DNA from: Sistotremastrum niveocremeum HHB9708
Lineage: Eukaryota > Basidiomycota > Agaricomycetes > Sistotremastrales > Sistotremastraceae
NCBI GenBank assembly: GCA_001630475.1
Contig: KV419403.1
Location: forward strand, 433,387-497,386
Reading direction: 5' to 3'
Length of the DNA stretch: 64,000 nucleotides
The position numbers and the translations under genes were made by a program. Positions 1 to 12,506 of this stretch are shown piece after piece (position 1 is the stretch's first letter; the number at the start of each line of letters is the position of its first letter). Under the pieces are notes generated by a model. It saw only the letters and a list, made by a program, of their open reading frames with translations. It was not told where the DNA came from and made no database searches.

Positions 1-373
1 CGCAAGCTATAATCAATGCATCCACTATCTGCAATGTCACATGTCAATTCAACCTTCGATTTGGACGACAGCTTGTCCCTTCATGTTGCGATAGAAGAAT
101 ACCTCTCCCTTGTCTTCGATGAATTGACACTTCCACTTCCACTCTTGCGTCCTTCTTGACCTTGACGCAACAGCTGATCTCTATCAAACACCCAGGTGAT
201 GCCTAATAGAAAGGCATCGCGTCTCCGCGTGGCCTCGGAGGAGAAAACCATTGGAAGGAGAGAAGTGCCAAACCAGGAATAAGAAAATGCCCACATCAAC
301 TCCGATCAACAGTGAATACGAACACCAAGGCTCTAGTAAAATTCTCGGATGCTATCTCAAACTTCTCTAAAGC
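1..373. other. Left edge, no supported gene
   Basis: Only short open frames are present and none resembles a known family. It lies downstream of the first kinase copy on the minus strand and may hold its 3' flank or the edge of another gene. Nothing further can be supported. Confidence 0.4.
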
Positions 374-971
374 TTATTGATACATGAACCACGGATGTTG
401 CACTACATCCTGCATAGTTATTCGTTCCTCGGTATTAATCTTTAACAGTCCCGGATAGACCGAAGGCTGGGCCCCGAAAAGTCAGAGACGAGACAGAGGT
501 GGCGCCCATTGGTGCTTTGTTCTTAAAAATGATTCCGGGCGGCGTAGATGCTTTCTCTGCTTGAGTGATTCGTATGAGCGGCGAATGTACGGATCTTCTG
601 AGGGATGTAGAGGTCGGGCATTGCGGTGAATGGGACGGCCGATAGATCGGCAATCATGATCTTCAGAGTGACAAAGGCCCTTAGGTCGTTCGTCACGGAT
701 AAGTCGTGAGCAAGCCAGGCCGTAGAAGTGCCTCCATGGCCAAGTTTGTTCAAGATCTTATACCTTCCTTCGCCAATGCTTTCTCCTATGGATACTGGGT
801 AATAACCGCCCAACGTGTACCTGTCAAGTCTTTCCACTTCATCATCGATGGAAGGACGCATATACACCTGTGTAGCTGAGGACAACCGCGGAGCTATCAG
901 TGATCTGGTGCTCAAATGTCTCGACAGGGGGTCTGTAAATCGGCAGACTCACGGTCAGTTTGGGCCAACAT
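374..971 (-). pseudogene. SRPK-like protein kinase copy with internal deletion
   Basis: This is a broken relative of the kinase copy just upstream. A short first exon beginning MLAQTD is followed by an intron. The N-lobe then has the glycine loop (IGEGRYKILNKLGHGG) and the lysine strand (FVTLKIM). The reading reaches DFSGPSLRSI, matching the neighbour's DFAGPSLRSI, and then jumps, out of frame, to the extreme C-terminus (LLKINTEERITMQDVV, then HPWFMYQ and a stop). The piece between, including the catalytic loop, DFG and activation segment (roughly 350 codons in the neighbour), is missing. A stop also falls before the EQSTNGRHLC segment. An active kinase is not possible from this copy. The kinase family call is firm; the closest subgroup is inferred from the CMGC/SRPK look of the sister copies. 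Confidence 0.8.
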
Positions 972-1255
972 AGCAGAAGTTGCTGACGATGAATAGAAAG
1001 ACATTGTGACCAGACAGTTGCTCGTTTCTTTGGTACACGGGTAATTACTCGTAGCGACTTGTTGGTGCACGGATGACTCGTAGAATATTGAAGCTCCGAC
1101 AGCGATGGACTTGGGCTCTTCGGACAACTACTACTGGCAGACTCGTATGCTATTGTAATCTGTTCCTTTCCCACAGCGATCAAGCACTATACAACGTGTA
1201 CAAATGCGGATTTGCTGAGTGGATTTTCAAATGCAGTACGAGTGTCATAGGTCCG

Positions 1256-2734
1256 TCAGTCATTAATACTAGTAATTTGATACTTGAACCACGGATGCCG
1301 TACGACGTCTTGCATCGTAATCCTTTGTTTAGGATTAATCTTCAACATCTTTAACAACAAAGCCTCCAAGAGGTCGATCTCCCCCGGATCAATACGTGTA
1401 CCGGCTTCGGCAGCTATAGACCCAAAGTCGGGGCCAACAGGATCGTCGTGCAACCCAACCTGGACCAATCTCTGACGAATTGTGCACATTGAAGCCGGAG
1501 CATACAATGCCGCAATTTCCTGCTCGGATTTTGGGTATTTCCTTAACCACATACTCCACCAGGGCTCAGGAAGCTTCCCCAGGGTATGAACAATGTCCTC
1601 GAGGATTGCATCGTCGCTCGGAAAATACGATTGAAACAGAGGCTTCGTAGTGCGCAGCTCGAAAAGCACACATCCCAGACTCCATACGTCTGAAGCCAAG
1701 CCGGTCGTCGAGCAAAGAAGGTTCTCTGGCGAGGCATATGCCATAGGTATAGGGGGGTAATAGTCCGACGGTAGTGGATCTTTTGCCTCCAAAGCAACGC
1801 CAAAATCAATCAGCAAAATACTTTCTGTCAAGAAAGAGTGAGAACAGAAGCTAGAGGCCGGCACAGGGGCGACAAGTTCTTTTGGAGCGTAGGACAATAG
1901 AAGGCGATTTAGCTGAAGTTTGAGCTTCTCCACATCAGGATCCCCGAACACTTCGTAGATTTTGTGAGGCGACAATTAGGTCTTAGGTATTTGAAGCAGA
2001 ATATTTGAAGGAGTCAAATCTATGAATAAATCAAAGCTGAATGAGCACGACATCACGTAAACCCAAATCATATCGAAAAAGTACCTGCATAGATGATTCC
2101 CGCAGAGTGAACGAGTACCACTGTGTAGGCGAGTTATCGTGCAATCTTTCTACATAGAGTCCCTCGCAACTGTCTCGGAGGAGGTTTGCCTGACTTTATC
2201 CACCTTTTCGAATAAGGATTAGAATTCAGCCAGACTAGGATGGATCGCAGGCTAGGCCCTGCGAAATCGGAAACGATACAGAGGTGGCGGCCGTTAGGGC
2301 TTTGCTCGTAAAAGTAGTCTCGGACGATGCAGACGTTTCCTTTATTAGGATGATGAATGCGCGAGGCGAACGATTCAATTTTTTGCGAGATATAGAGATC
2401 CGGAACATCTGTTAGCGGCGTGGAGGATAAATCGGCGCACATAATCTTCAAGGCAACATACCCTCCGAACTCCTTTGGTTCGCAGAGGTCATGAGCAAGC
2501 CAGACCGTAGAGGCACCACCGTATCCGAGTTTGTTCACGATCTTGTATCTTCCTTCACCTAGGAGGTCTCCTATGGAAACTGGACAGAAGCCACCTGATG
2601 TGTACATTTCAAGGCCCTCCACATCGTCTCGTAATACGAAATAATACACATCTTTAGCTGCAATTTTTGAGTGACAAGGCCTGGCCATAAACCAACTTAA
2701 ACTCACGATCAGTCTGATCACTTTGACGCAGCAT
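1256..2734 (-). pseudogene. SRPK-like protein kinase, probably inactivated by two stops
   Basis: Exon 1 (MLRQSDQTD) splices to KDVYYFVLRDDVEGLEMY, followed by the glycine loop LGEGRYKIVNKLGYGG, VALKI (lysine), EQSPNGRHLCIVSDF, a catalytic loop GIIYADLTPSNILL in place of the usual HTDIKPDN, IDFGVAL (DFG), SPENLL (APE-like), DVWSLGCVLFEL and the C-terminal ITMQDVVRHPWFKYQ. All kinase landmarks are therefore collinear. Two in-frame TAA codons interrupt it: one just before LAYTVVLVHSAGII, where a CAA (Gln) would fit, and one just before LSPHKIYEVFG. No plausible intron removes either. The HRD-type histidine is replaced by tyrosine. SRPK relatives phosphorylate Ser/Arg-rich splicing proteins. The gene lies head to tail with the deleted copy downstream, so this is a tandem pair in decay. 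Sequencing error at both stops is the alternative. Confidence 0.75.
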
Positions 2735-2984
2735 AGCTTTAGGAGTTGTTGAGAACTTGAAGTGTCAACGACGACAACCAAACGAGATGGGGTAGCTTCC
2801 GGACTTAACGGAGATGGTGACCAGCAGCAGGAGACTTTTAGTATTGACTGCTATTCTTTCCATCTCTTACAGCAGGAGGGAGAGTATGCATGCAAACGGT
2901 ACTCTTATACTGAACTAGCACTCTATTCTACCACAAAATTGACTGCTTAACTGTCGCATCGGCTTTGAAAGCGTACTCTAGCGC

Positions 2985-5900
2985 CTAATCATCTTCCCGG
3001 AAGGGATCGTCTACATTCCTGAAGTGACCTACGGGAGCATCCCCACCATCCCAAAGAGAGAGTGACGACATGATGCTAGAAGTTACTGCGACGAAGTCCT
3101 CGCCATTGTGGGTACGTGAGCTGACGTTGGCCACAGTTTCAGATGTATCCCAGTGCGGTTGTACACCCGTCCAAGCACGGTTTCGGTGAAGGTAACTCAA
3201 GAATGATCTCCACGTAGGGTCGAGGGACAAGACTCGAGGATCACCGATCACGACAAGCAATGCTTGAGCACGAGTAATGGCAACTGAGGACGGATAATTG
3301 ATCAGGCGTGATTGGTATCCTGTAAGAAAGGTGCGTACCATTGAGACGGGGCGCATTGGCAAGGAAACCTATCGCTTGACGAATATCAGACGTGATCAAA
3401 TTGGTGTTGCTTCGCGTGGTGGAAATGATTATGACTTTGCGTTCCTGATGACCCAAGTCTCAGTCTACGCATGGCTGTCCAAGTCTGAAGTAATACCTGT
3501 CCTTGGAACTCTTCTACTGATCCTACTTTGATCAAAGGGTCGATGGGTCTGATCAGTTCGCGGATCTTCTTGCACTGCGCGCTATACGGAGATATGATTG
3601 CAATATCGCTGCTGACTATATCGCTATGATTAGCAACAGTCGAGGACACCCAGTTCATAATCGTACCGAGACCCTTTTTATCAGCCCGGATCGCTGTCAC
3701 GTATTGTTTGACGACAGTTGCTTCGATCTTGTTGAAGTACGAAGGGGAGTCTTTCTCTTGCTCGTCTTTTCCGGTGACAGCATGGAACAGAGCAGGGAAC
3801 TGCTTATTGACAAGGACCTCGCAGTTTAGCATACTGTTTACCACAGCCGGATCAGCGGCATATTGCAGTATTCCGCCATAGAAAGCCTGGTTTGAGAACT
3901 CAAGAATGGCGCGGTGAGATCGTCGATTATAGATGAGTTGAACGACGCTATATTCTGAGTCAGCCAAAGTGCACTATTAATATAGGGAGGTATTCATCGT
4001 ACCAGGAAGGATTATATCGCGGTTTTCCGTCCTCTGACCCGGAGTTAAGAGTATAAACTCGCCGTTCCATGAGTCTGTTCAAAAAACTCTTCGCAAGGCC
4101 AAATTGTTTCGCAACAGTTGAGCGCACAATAGGACCCAACTGCTTTGGATCGCCGCTGAGAATAATGTTGGTCGCGGGACCGGTCAATAACTTGACTGCG
4201 ATCATGATTTCCGGTTCCATTGCTTGACCTGCCTCATCGATGAAGATATGAGTGAAGTGACCAGGATCAATCCCGAAAGTCCAAGGTTGGCAAGCAGAAG
4301 CACACGTGGTTACAACGACTCGAAACTTTTTGAGGTCCTCGATAGGCGGACAGATGAAGTGGTCGCCTTCGTCATCGATCGATGGGTCTTTGTAGGTTCC
4401 CTTCGCCGTCTTGGAGTATCGGGAGAAAAGAGACAAGTTACCCCGCTCCTTAAGCTCTTTGAACGCTCGTGAGGGGGCGTTCAATCTAAATAGGTCTCGT
4501 GGCTCTAACACAGCTGCGAGGCGCTCCGTGATAAGATCTGCTGCCGAATTACTTGGCGCGCATGCCAAAATCTTGACGTCGGTCCGCGAACTGACCAGCT
4601 GAAGCATCGCTTCCACGATCGTCACCGTCTTGCCGGTTCCCGGTCTGGCATAACATAATGTCAAAGGTCTGAATATGGCACAGTAAGCTGAACTTACGGG
4701 CCAAAGACTATGAATGGTGGGCTTCCGGACGGCTGATTCTTAATCGCATTGACAGCAAACAACTGGGAGCTGTCACTGGCAATGTTCCGATTGACGAGGG
4801 TCATAGTTTGCGATGACGGTGCGGGAGGGATCACATCTTGAGGTTCAGGAAAGAGCACTCGCGTCGGTAGATTATCGCTCAGGACTGCTTGATGCATGCG
4901 GCGAAGGACAGTCCTGTTGAGTCTGAACTCGATGTTGTACTTTGCCCCTTTATAGGCATGGAAAGATTCGTGGAACTTGAGAAGGACACCATCGCGCTGA
5001 GTTATGTGCACAAATCCTTCAAACCGGCGAGTCCCGTTCGACGGTGTCACGATGAAACGATCACCACGAATCACGCTAGGGCGTCTTTCCAGTAGTCCGT
5101 TGACGGCAAGGCTAACCCGAAAAGATCAGCGAGATTGAAGCTTCATGGCACGGGATGACACACTAATAATAAGATCGCATCGGCGTCATTGTCACATCCT
5201 CCATATTATAGTGTTCGATATCGCGACTAACTGGAATAAATAGGGAAAGTAAATGTAGAATATAAGGCACATACGCGGCTTGTTCCTCTTCAAGATGCAA
5301 AAGGGTTTGGAAATAGGACGCGTAAGTCCGCAGGGACAGTATCCTGGGCATAAACATTCTCGCGGCCTTCGTGAAACTCAAGTTGTTGTCTAACGCTTGG
5401 GTTAATGCATTGGAAAGCTCTTCCGGAATAAGAGCTTGAGGGAGCTTTCGGTCGGGAACGAGGGCGCCCGAATTCAAAAATGGCGGTCGAACACCAGGAA
5501 CCACATCATGGTCATTCGTACGCGGCCGGCGCGGCTTCTTGACATACGGAGTGTTTGTCTGAAATGATTCGTAATCTGCCTTGTTGACATGGACGGCTTG
5601 TACAGGACGCGTAATGTGGAAAGTGGAAGAGGTAAGGAGGTTCTTGAATTGTAATTCCAATTCATCCTCGAAGGTACCCAGCGTCGAGGGAATGTATCTC
5701 AATTGCAGGGAGACGTCTCTCCCCTTGACTAGGAGCAATCCATCACCGATTGAAGACACAATAGAGAACCTAGAGTGGATATTCAGATAGGCCGCAGAAT
5801 GATGCAGGAGAAAGAACTGACATTTTCGGGCCATTCGCTGAGAAAGACGCCGATATGAGAGAAATATTTGATGAAACGAGGTTATTGGTGATTGTTACCC

Positions 5901-6342
5901 TGAGGTAGCGACTGGGGTAACGAGAAGCGGCCCCTTTCAAGTCGGAGGACGCATCGATCGTTCCAAAGTCAAGGGGTCCTGGGGTAACAGCGACCCCTTC
6001 TTTGTCCCGCGCTGCCTCGTCCGGCGTCGCGGCCGTCGGGCGGTGGTCCCTGCGCCGTCTATGCTCGATATTTTGCTGGTGCTCTCTCCATAGATTGGTA
6101 GGAACACTAGCATTGCAGATGGTGCAGAGAACTGTATCGCTGGGGGGGCTTCTCGAGGGAGTTGCATCGTTGTCGGCCGTAGCGAGTTGACGATGTCGTT
6201 TACTGTTCAGGTGTTGGGCCCATTCTTGATTAGCTGGTCTGACGAGGCTACATAGCGAGCAAAATCGGATCTTATGGCTCTTCTGGCAGGAGTCGTTTTG
6301 GCATTTTCCAGTTTCCAGGAATGTTCTGCACCAAACAACCAT
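2985..6342 (-). CDS. SF1 RNA helicase, MOV10/SDE3-like, with N-terminal zinc fingers
   Basis: This is a multi-exon minus-strand gene. The chosen start (MVVWCRTFLETGKC) opens directly on a CCCH finger (C-x8-C-x4-C-x3-H). Two C2H2-type fingers follow (CSLC...H-x5-H and CTIC...H-x5-H), then a beta-rich region of about 350 residues. The SF1 helicase core follows: motif I GTGKT, split by an intron after FGP; motif II IDEAGQAMEPE; motif III SGDPKQLGP; motif V EEFQGQ; motif VI AITRAQALLVVIGD near the C-terminus. The order and the DEAG box place it with Upf1-like helicases of the MOV10/Armitage/SDE3 branch, which act with small RNAs and restrain transposons in other eukaryotes. Zinc fingers in front of this core are not part of animal MOV10. 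An alternative upstream start at 6399 would add about 19 residues. I infer a role in RNA silencing or RNA decay; the helicase family call is strong. Confidence 0.88.
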
Positions 6343-6490
6343 GATGGAGGTATGGGAGAGAGAGGAAAGACGCGCACAACGCCCCTTGTCGTCGTGCAAA
6401 CCATGATTTGAACTCCGCCCGGTGCTACCTCACTTCGAGCCTTCGGGGGGGCTCGGGAAACCCGCCAAGTTGGCAATGCCATATCGGGAG

Positions 6491-7408
6491 TCAGATGCTC
6501 TGCGAATCTTGAATGGGCACTTCGAGAACGTAGTGACGAAGAGCCGCAGTCTGTCCTGGTCGCTCAGAACCTGGGTGGCACGACAGCGCCCTGGATAATG
6601 TGAGTGAGAGCGTGTAGTGCGAGGAGAGATACGCCTCAGTCACTTGTTGGACATACATTCGAACACACTGTGGATGCAGCGAAATCAACCCTGCCAAACC
6701 GTACTTTCCAATGTTGCCGGACTCGAAATGACGCATAGATATGTTGAGATGTGCTGGTCATTTCGCGAACGGCAACCAGAAGAGAATAGAATCCTCTATT
6801 CCCATGGCTGCAACAGAAACACGTGTGACTTGTCAGAGGGCTCTCCTTGATCACAGATTTCAGGTTGTTGAATTTCAGGCTGATGAGGATCGCATACGAT
6901 GTCTCCATGGAATGATCCATTCTTCGACTAGACGACTCACAGGCCAGTCTTGCCCTCGCAACGCAGTTTGTTCCCGGGCTTCGTTGGAGAACGCATGGCT
7001 TGCGGCGCAATGATGGAGCGTCATAAATTCAGTTCGGATGTCATCTCAAGGTCTAATCGACGACGACTGAGAAAGCGATTTTTACGGGCGGCCCAAGTTG
7101 TCCGATGAGTCCTTTCAGAGCGATTGAGACAGCGGCCAAGATTTCTGTATGATCTTCTGCTAAATTAGGGCGACAAGTGCCTGAATCATCGATTGAAAGT
7201 AGGGTTCGTGCATGTATGCAGAAGCTTTGTTCTTAGGGTTGTCATCGTTGAGAGCGAAAAGAGGGTGCCGGTTCCGCGGTCCGACGGAAATACCTTGTTG
7301 GCCATGGTTCTCAGTTGCGACGCCCGTCCCCCAAAAGAAAATGCTGCAAAACATGATTTCCAAGGCCTCAGGGGCAATGCAATGTGATCGGGTTGGTATA
7401 GTCAACAT
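6491..7408 (-). CDS. Unidentified coding-like region
   Basis: Several minus-strand open segments look weakly coding: a first one from 7408 (MLTIPTRSHCIAPEALEIMF...), a middle one around 6640-7010 and a last one from about 6736 to 6491 ending in PIQDSQSI. They could be joined by short introns, but no single splice pattern gives one clean frame; for example, a stop precedes the segment MRHFESGNIGKYG. No domain is recognised. It may be a small orphan gene, a decayed gene or chance open frames between the helicase and the peptidase. Confidence 0.25.
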
Positions 7409-7490
7409 ATTCCTGTTTTCATTGCAAGAAATAATTTAATCTACCAAGAAAGCTTACATGCAACTAGTAATTTCGTGAATATACACAAGA

Positions 7491-10400
7491 TTATACATCA
7501 GTGACGCCAGCTACACAACCCAACAACAATGCATCTACAGAACCTCCGGTTTCATCTTTGAACCAAGCGTCAAGCTTTTCGAATAGGTGCATGGCTGGGC
7601 CAAAGGGACCTGCTGCTCTGGCGTCAGCTACTTTGCCGGGCCACATAGCGTTTTCTTGAATGCCGATATAGTGGATTTTCAAAGGGTACACTGAATTTGA
7701 GGTCCGGTTCTCGGGAAGCTTGATGACCATTGATATAGTGTACTTGTCGACGCCGTAGAAGGAGGCTTCTTTGACGTGATGTCTATCGAATTCGGGAGGC
7801 GGGTTATCGTCGAGACTCCATTCGACGACATGAGCATCAAAAGCGATCACTTGGGAAACGTCAGCTCGGTAGCTACGAGAGTGCTATTGAAAGGAGACAT
7901 ACCTGTCCATATAACACCTGGGTGATGAATGACCAAGTCAAGACTGCGCGTTCCAGCGACTTCGTCGATGACATCATTTTCTGCTGTAAGGCGAAATTTG
8001 GGCAGTTCATCGTCGGAGGGTATCCAAGGCGAGTCATAGCTCTTCAAGACCGCAAGCTCCATCTTGAACGGTGTCAAGAACTGTACATCGCGTTCAGCAA
8101 CGAAAATTATTTAAGCGCCCGGTGTCAGAGACTCACCGAGCTGAATGGATAAATGGGATCCCAGTCAACATTCCATCTGTCCATCTCCACGGGTTCCATA
8201 GAGAACCCAGTCTCGCCTTCTTGCATATTGTGCATTCCGAAAGCAGAAGAGACACGCTCCACAAGTTGGGGGAAGCCAGGTGCACTATCCGCCGCAGCGA
8301 GGTGCAGATGCATCTCATTCGAAGTGATCTACTCGTCGAATGCCACTTAATAAGGGAGAGAGATAGAAAATCAGAGCACTTACATTTTCAATATGCATCA
8401 CGAAGATCCGCTGAGGGTGCATATAATCGAACGGCTTTCGCGAGCTGAAGAGAATCATCACGAAGCCGCTGAGAGCGCTCAGACCTCCGATGATCCGGAT
8501 TAGCTGACGCTTAGGGAAAGTTGCGAAGAAAGGAAGAGCGAGTGGCACTGAAAACGAAGCACTGATGGCTACGATGCTCGCGATTATATGTTCTGCAGGG
8601 GCATCCTACATGGGTACTCATCAGCCTGGTTGCTTCGTGATCGAAATCCGGATCTTTACTTTTCCTATCCGTCCTGTCTGCGAGTGACAATCAGCACAAG
8701 ATCTCTCATAGTAGCAGATATCGTTACCAAAGGCACGAAGAAATCAGCGATCGCGCAGAATATTTGCGTTCCGGTGATCAAAGGCAACGATTGTCCGATT
8801 ACATAAGCAAATGTAGGAACTCGGCCCATCACTGCAATCAGAAGGACAGAGAGGAACAGAGAGGTGGATGACACGTAGAAGGCGTGTGCAGAGCCTATTC
8901 TAAAGAAGGCTTGCATTACGAACATGAGGAAGGACTCGAGGACGAGTATAGAGGTAAAGTAGGTCTTCTCGTCGGGACGGGATGTTGGCAGGATCAATTG
9001 TGAAGCCAGAGCGCCTGAATGCAACGTCGAAATGTCAGTCACCATCGAAGACAAAGGGTGAGAAAGTTTACCTGCAAGAGCGGGTGGGGTATAGATAACC
9101 AGAATTGACATCTCGTCCGAGAACCAACTCATGCCTTTGCCCAGGACACGGTCCATGATGATGGCAACAATGTTGGCTCCTACGAGCGCGCCAACGACAG
9201 AAGAGGATGCTGCGTAGATTCCGGAGAAGATCTTAGGCCATCGAGGAGATTGAAGAACCAATGCCGCCAATAAACTCGAGGATACGAAGACGACGAGATA
9301 TAGAGCATTCGCGGTGGAGAAGGAGTAGAGGAAGAAGAAGGTGCCAAAGAACGAGAAGAAGACTGTTGATGGGGTCGAATATCCTCCGACGAGTTGTGGG
9401 AGAGGTGACTCTGCGGACGAAAGATGCTTGAGCAGGGCAAGTGCATTCTCGGCCATGTGCTGCGATAATGCTTAGATGAGCCATTATCTGTCGAAAGGGC
9501 GGATGACATACCTGTGCGACTCCTGCTTCAATATACTTGACGAGATCCTGTACCCGGCGGATTAGTGCGGTTTTGGCATCAAGTGAAGTGCATCTCTACC
9601 TTCTGAGTATGATATAGGTAGCTGTTGCCAACGATGGCCATCTACGAAATGGTTCAAATAATGCAAGGTAGGATGAAAAGGAGCATCGCTGACACACATC
9701 AAGGCCGGTAACGTTCAGGTACTGTTCAAATTGCCTGAAATCTGTGCTACAATCGACATCTCAACACACGATCTTTGTGAAAGAATCAGATACGCACTCG
9801 GACAATACGATTCCAGAGCCGAAGATCTCGTTGGCTATACACGTTCCATAAGGTCTAAGCTCGTTAGATTCATCGAATCATATCTAGAAATCGCCTACCG
9901 AGGGACATGGCTGTAGGCTGCAATCATCTCCTCCGATGTGGCTTGGAAGAGCAGTTCAGGTCCAGTTGTTCCGGCAGCTGCATCTGATGTCAACAGCGAT
10001 TCTCCCGTTTTACAACGGGCTCACCTTCGAGGTTGATTACAGCTCGCACTCTGTAAACACATCAGTTTTTACTCGGTCATATAAAAAGGGGCAAAGGGCA
10101 CGCACGTAGACGCCGTTTCATGCTGAGTTGAGTAAAGATGCGATCCGTCTTGCAGAGACTCCTCGGCATAGTTGAAGAGGAAAATAATCGAGTGAGTAGG
10201 TTCCCAGTCCGGAGTATGGGCGAGGACACGAATAGACTCTAATAACACGCCGACAGCGACCGCATCATCTCCGGCACCTGACGTCATAATGAGCCAGGGG
10301 AAGGCTACATGGAGGAAACGCGACGAACCGGGACTGGGCAGTGTACTGTCCAAGTGAGCATTGATGAGTATGGCGTGCTCTTTCCCTTCTGGAGAGCCGT

Positions 10401-11028
10401 TAGACATGCGAAGCACAATGTTTGTTAGGTTCGTGTAAGTTTTGTAAAGTCTGATTTTCGGTGAGCGGTGAAAACCGACGAAGCGGTCGAGGCGTACCGG
10501 TGGCCCATCATGTCAAACCTTGGGATTTCATAAAATCAGTCAACGAGCACTAGAGCAATAAAATGAAAAGACGGACCTGTGCAGGCCGCTGCCAACCTGA
10601 TGCCACATTTCGCACTCCAGCTTCCGACCGCTCGACTTGGCGATTTCATTACACTCATCGTTCAATTTCTCCACAACGGAGGTCGTCCACACGTCACCGA
10701 GAGCATGTTCACGAGTTCCAACAGTCCTGTAGCCAATGTCTTCTGAAAGATATTTCGTATACTTCAAGATCTGGGTCTCCGAGAGCTGAGGCAATCCGGT
10801 CACGGGATCATAACTGTTAGGGAAACATCAGAGTCGGAGGGGTTCTTCGGTCTGAACAATCATACAGTTCGGTCACAGGCGCCGGTAGTGCTTTTGATAA
10901 GGTCAATCCAGGTCTTTAGGAAGATGTACGCGTCTCTCACCATAATGGCGTTTGACAGTGATAATCGGCAATCCGATCAGAATAGCGGCGTACAAAACCC
11001 AAGTCAGCTTCGTCCATGGTTGAGACAT
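7491..11028 (-). CDS. M28-family membrane metallopeptidase (ERMP1/Pff1-like)
   Basis: The start MSQPWTKLTWVLYAAILIG opens an N-terminal membrane helix, as in this family. A luminal M28 zinc-peptidase domain follows, in which the ligands are visible: INAHLDST (His and Asp region), SGAGDDAVAVG (bridging Asp) and FLFNYAEESLQDGSH (catalytic and metal Glu), then RAVINLEG. The C-terminal half has many hydrophobic helices (for example TVFFSFFGTFFFLYSF and ILVIYTPPALAG), then a soluble tail ending GCVAGVTDV. The gene has many short introns. Proteins of this type are called vacuolar membrane protease (Pff1) in fungi and endoplasmic-reticulum metallopeptidase 1 in animals; the sequence cannot decide between vacuole and ER. 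The gene looks whole. Confidence 0.87.
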
Positions 11029-11270
11029 GATCAACGCTTGATGTACAAGCGCCTGAGAGACGACGCTGCGCTCGACACGTTCGAAAGAGCACAGAAATTA
11101 GTCACACCACCGTCACAGCAGCGATCCATTCTTTGGCGAGAGTTCGCGAAATTTGTATCCGAATTCCGAAGGATGAACATTGCTCCAAGGGCCTACACCT
11201 TCAATCGGACATCCGGAGATGAGGAATGAACAGATAATATAGTACAAGGTCGAATACATGGACTACTCCT

Positions 11271-12033
11271 CTACTTATTGAGAATCGGTGATTTACTGTC
11301 ATAGCTGTAAATGCTGGAAGACTCTCCCCGGCCTCCAACAGATACAGCTGGCTCGGCGGACAAGGAGAGATTATCAGATGAGAAGTGCGACAGGATTCTT
11401 TGGATTTTGGTCGAGTTGGCAGCATGGAGCTTGTATCTGTGTTGCTTCTCGAGGAATAGCCAAGTCATGATGCACATATCCTGGAGCTCCATTGCTCGGG
11501 GCGCGAAGGTGAGCAACGGAGTTGGGTGGGCTTGCCCATCTCTCGTGACAAGTTCCACGGAGACGATCTTCTCGTCTGTGTCTTTCGCTGTCAACTGAGA
11601 ATGACTTGTGAGTAATGTGGTCAAATGTGCAACGCAGGGACATACCTCGAGTGCGTTTATTTCCTTGTTTCGGTTCCATTCATACCAACGACCTCGAGCG
11701 TCGGCAAAGAGAGCCGTTCTATCCAAATGTCAAGATCAGCTCAGTTCGTATGATCATGGACCAGATCACGCACTCTGTCAACAGCAATTTCCCTTTCTTG
11801 AAATCGATCATCTCGTAGTGCATGGCCCCAATGGTGACCTTGTCGAACGCGCTATTGACCGGATGCCACGATAGCGAAGCCATGAGGTCTCCGGAAGCAC
11901 GGTGTATTGAGGTGACAGGTCTCCCTTTCTTATGACGCTCAGGCCGACTCGTCGATACAGTGTAGACGAGCTCGCCCTCCTCGGAGAAGATGTCGGTGGC
12001 CGTCGGGTCGACCGATGAGAGAGAGAATTTCAT
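11271..12033 (-). CDS. DUF6593-type protein, tandem copy 1
   Basis: This is one of three tandem, same-strand paralogues of a basidiomycete family of unknown function. It starts MKFSLSSVDPTATDIFSEEG, with the family's pattern of a short beta strand, S/DPTAT and an acidic-glycine turn. Then come LSWHPVNSAFDKVTIGA and MIDFKKGKLLL, an intron, and RTALFADARGRWYEWNRN. After another intron comes LTAKDTDEKIVSVELV, then RAMELQDMCIMTWLFLEKQHR, an amphipathic or hydrophobic helix shared by all three copies. The Ser-rich C-terminal tail differs between copies. The start at 12033 is chosen because it aligns with copies 2 and 3; an in-frame ATG lies 27 bp upstream. The function is not known. Confidence 0.8.
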
Positions 12034-12506
12034 GAAGCCGTGAGCTGGTCTGTAGATCATGATTAGGTGGCGATTTCCATAGCCAAGGAAAGGTTAATAT
12101 ACGGCTTAGCTGTTCAATTTCGACCTAGGTGTCAAGGCACAGATCCAAGACGAGAGTAGGGGTAAAGGAGAATCGGCTGCTTTCGGCCCCAGGAATCCAC
12201 ATGACGCATTGAGCCTGCGACCCACATGCTGCGGTGCGACGCATTTGGACGAGCGTTGGTCTCAACTCGCCGCAGTCGTTTTGATACCGCTCCCTTGAGG
12301 TTTTCACTGAACAGAATCGTTTGGATAAAGTAGAAGAAACGAGAGGAGTCGCTCGGGAAGAAGCGACATTGCCAAGCCACCGTCGACATTCAGGGGTAGG
12401 GACAAGGCACAGCCGAAATATAGCCGAAACGAAACCATCAATGTTGTACAATTTGGGAAGTCAAAAACTAGGTGCGCTTGAAAGGAGTATGTACCAATGG
12501 TGTAAC
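12034..12506. other. Spacer between DUF6593 copies 1 and 2
   Basis: No supported gene. A minus-strand open frame at 12125-12451 of about 108 codons has no recognised similarity and overlaps what should be the promoter of copy 1. It is treated as chance. Confidence 0.4.
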
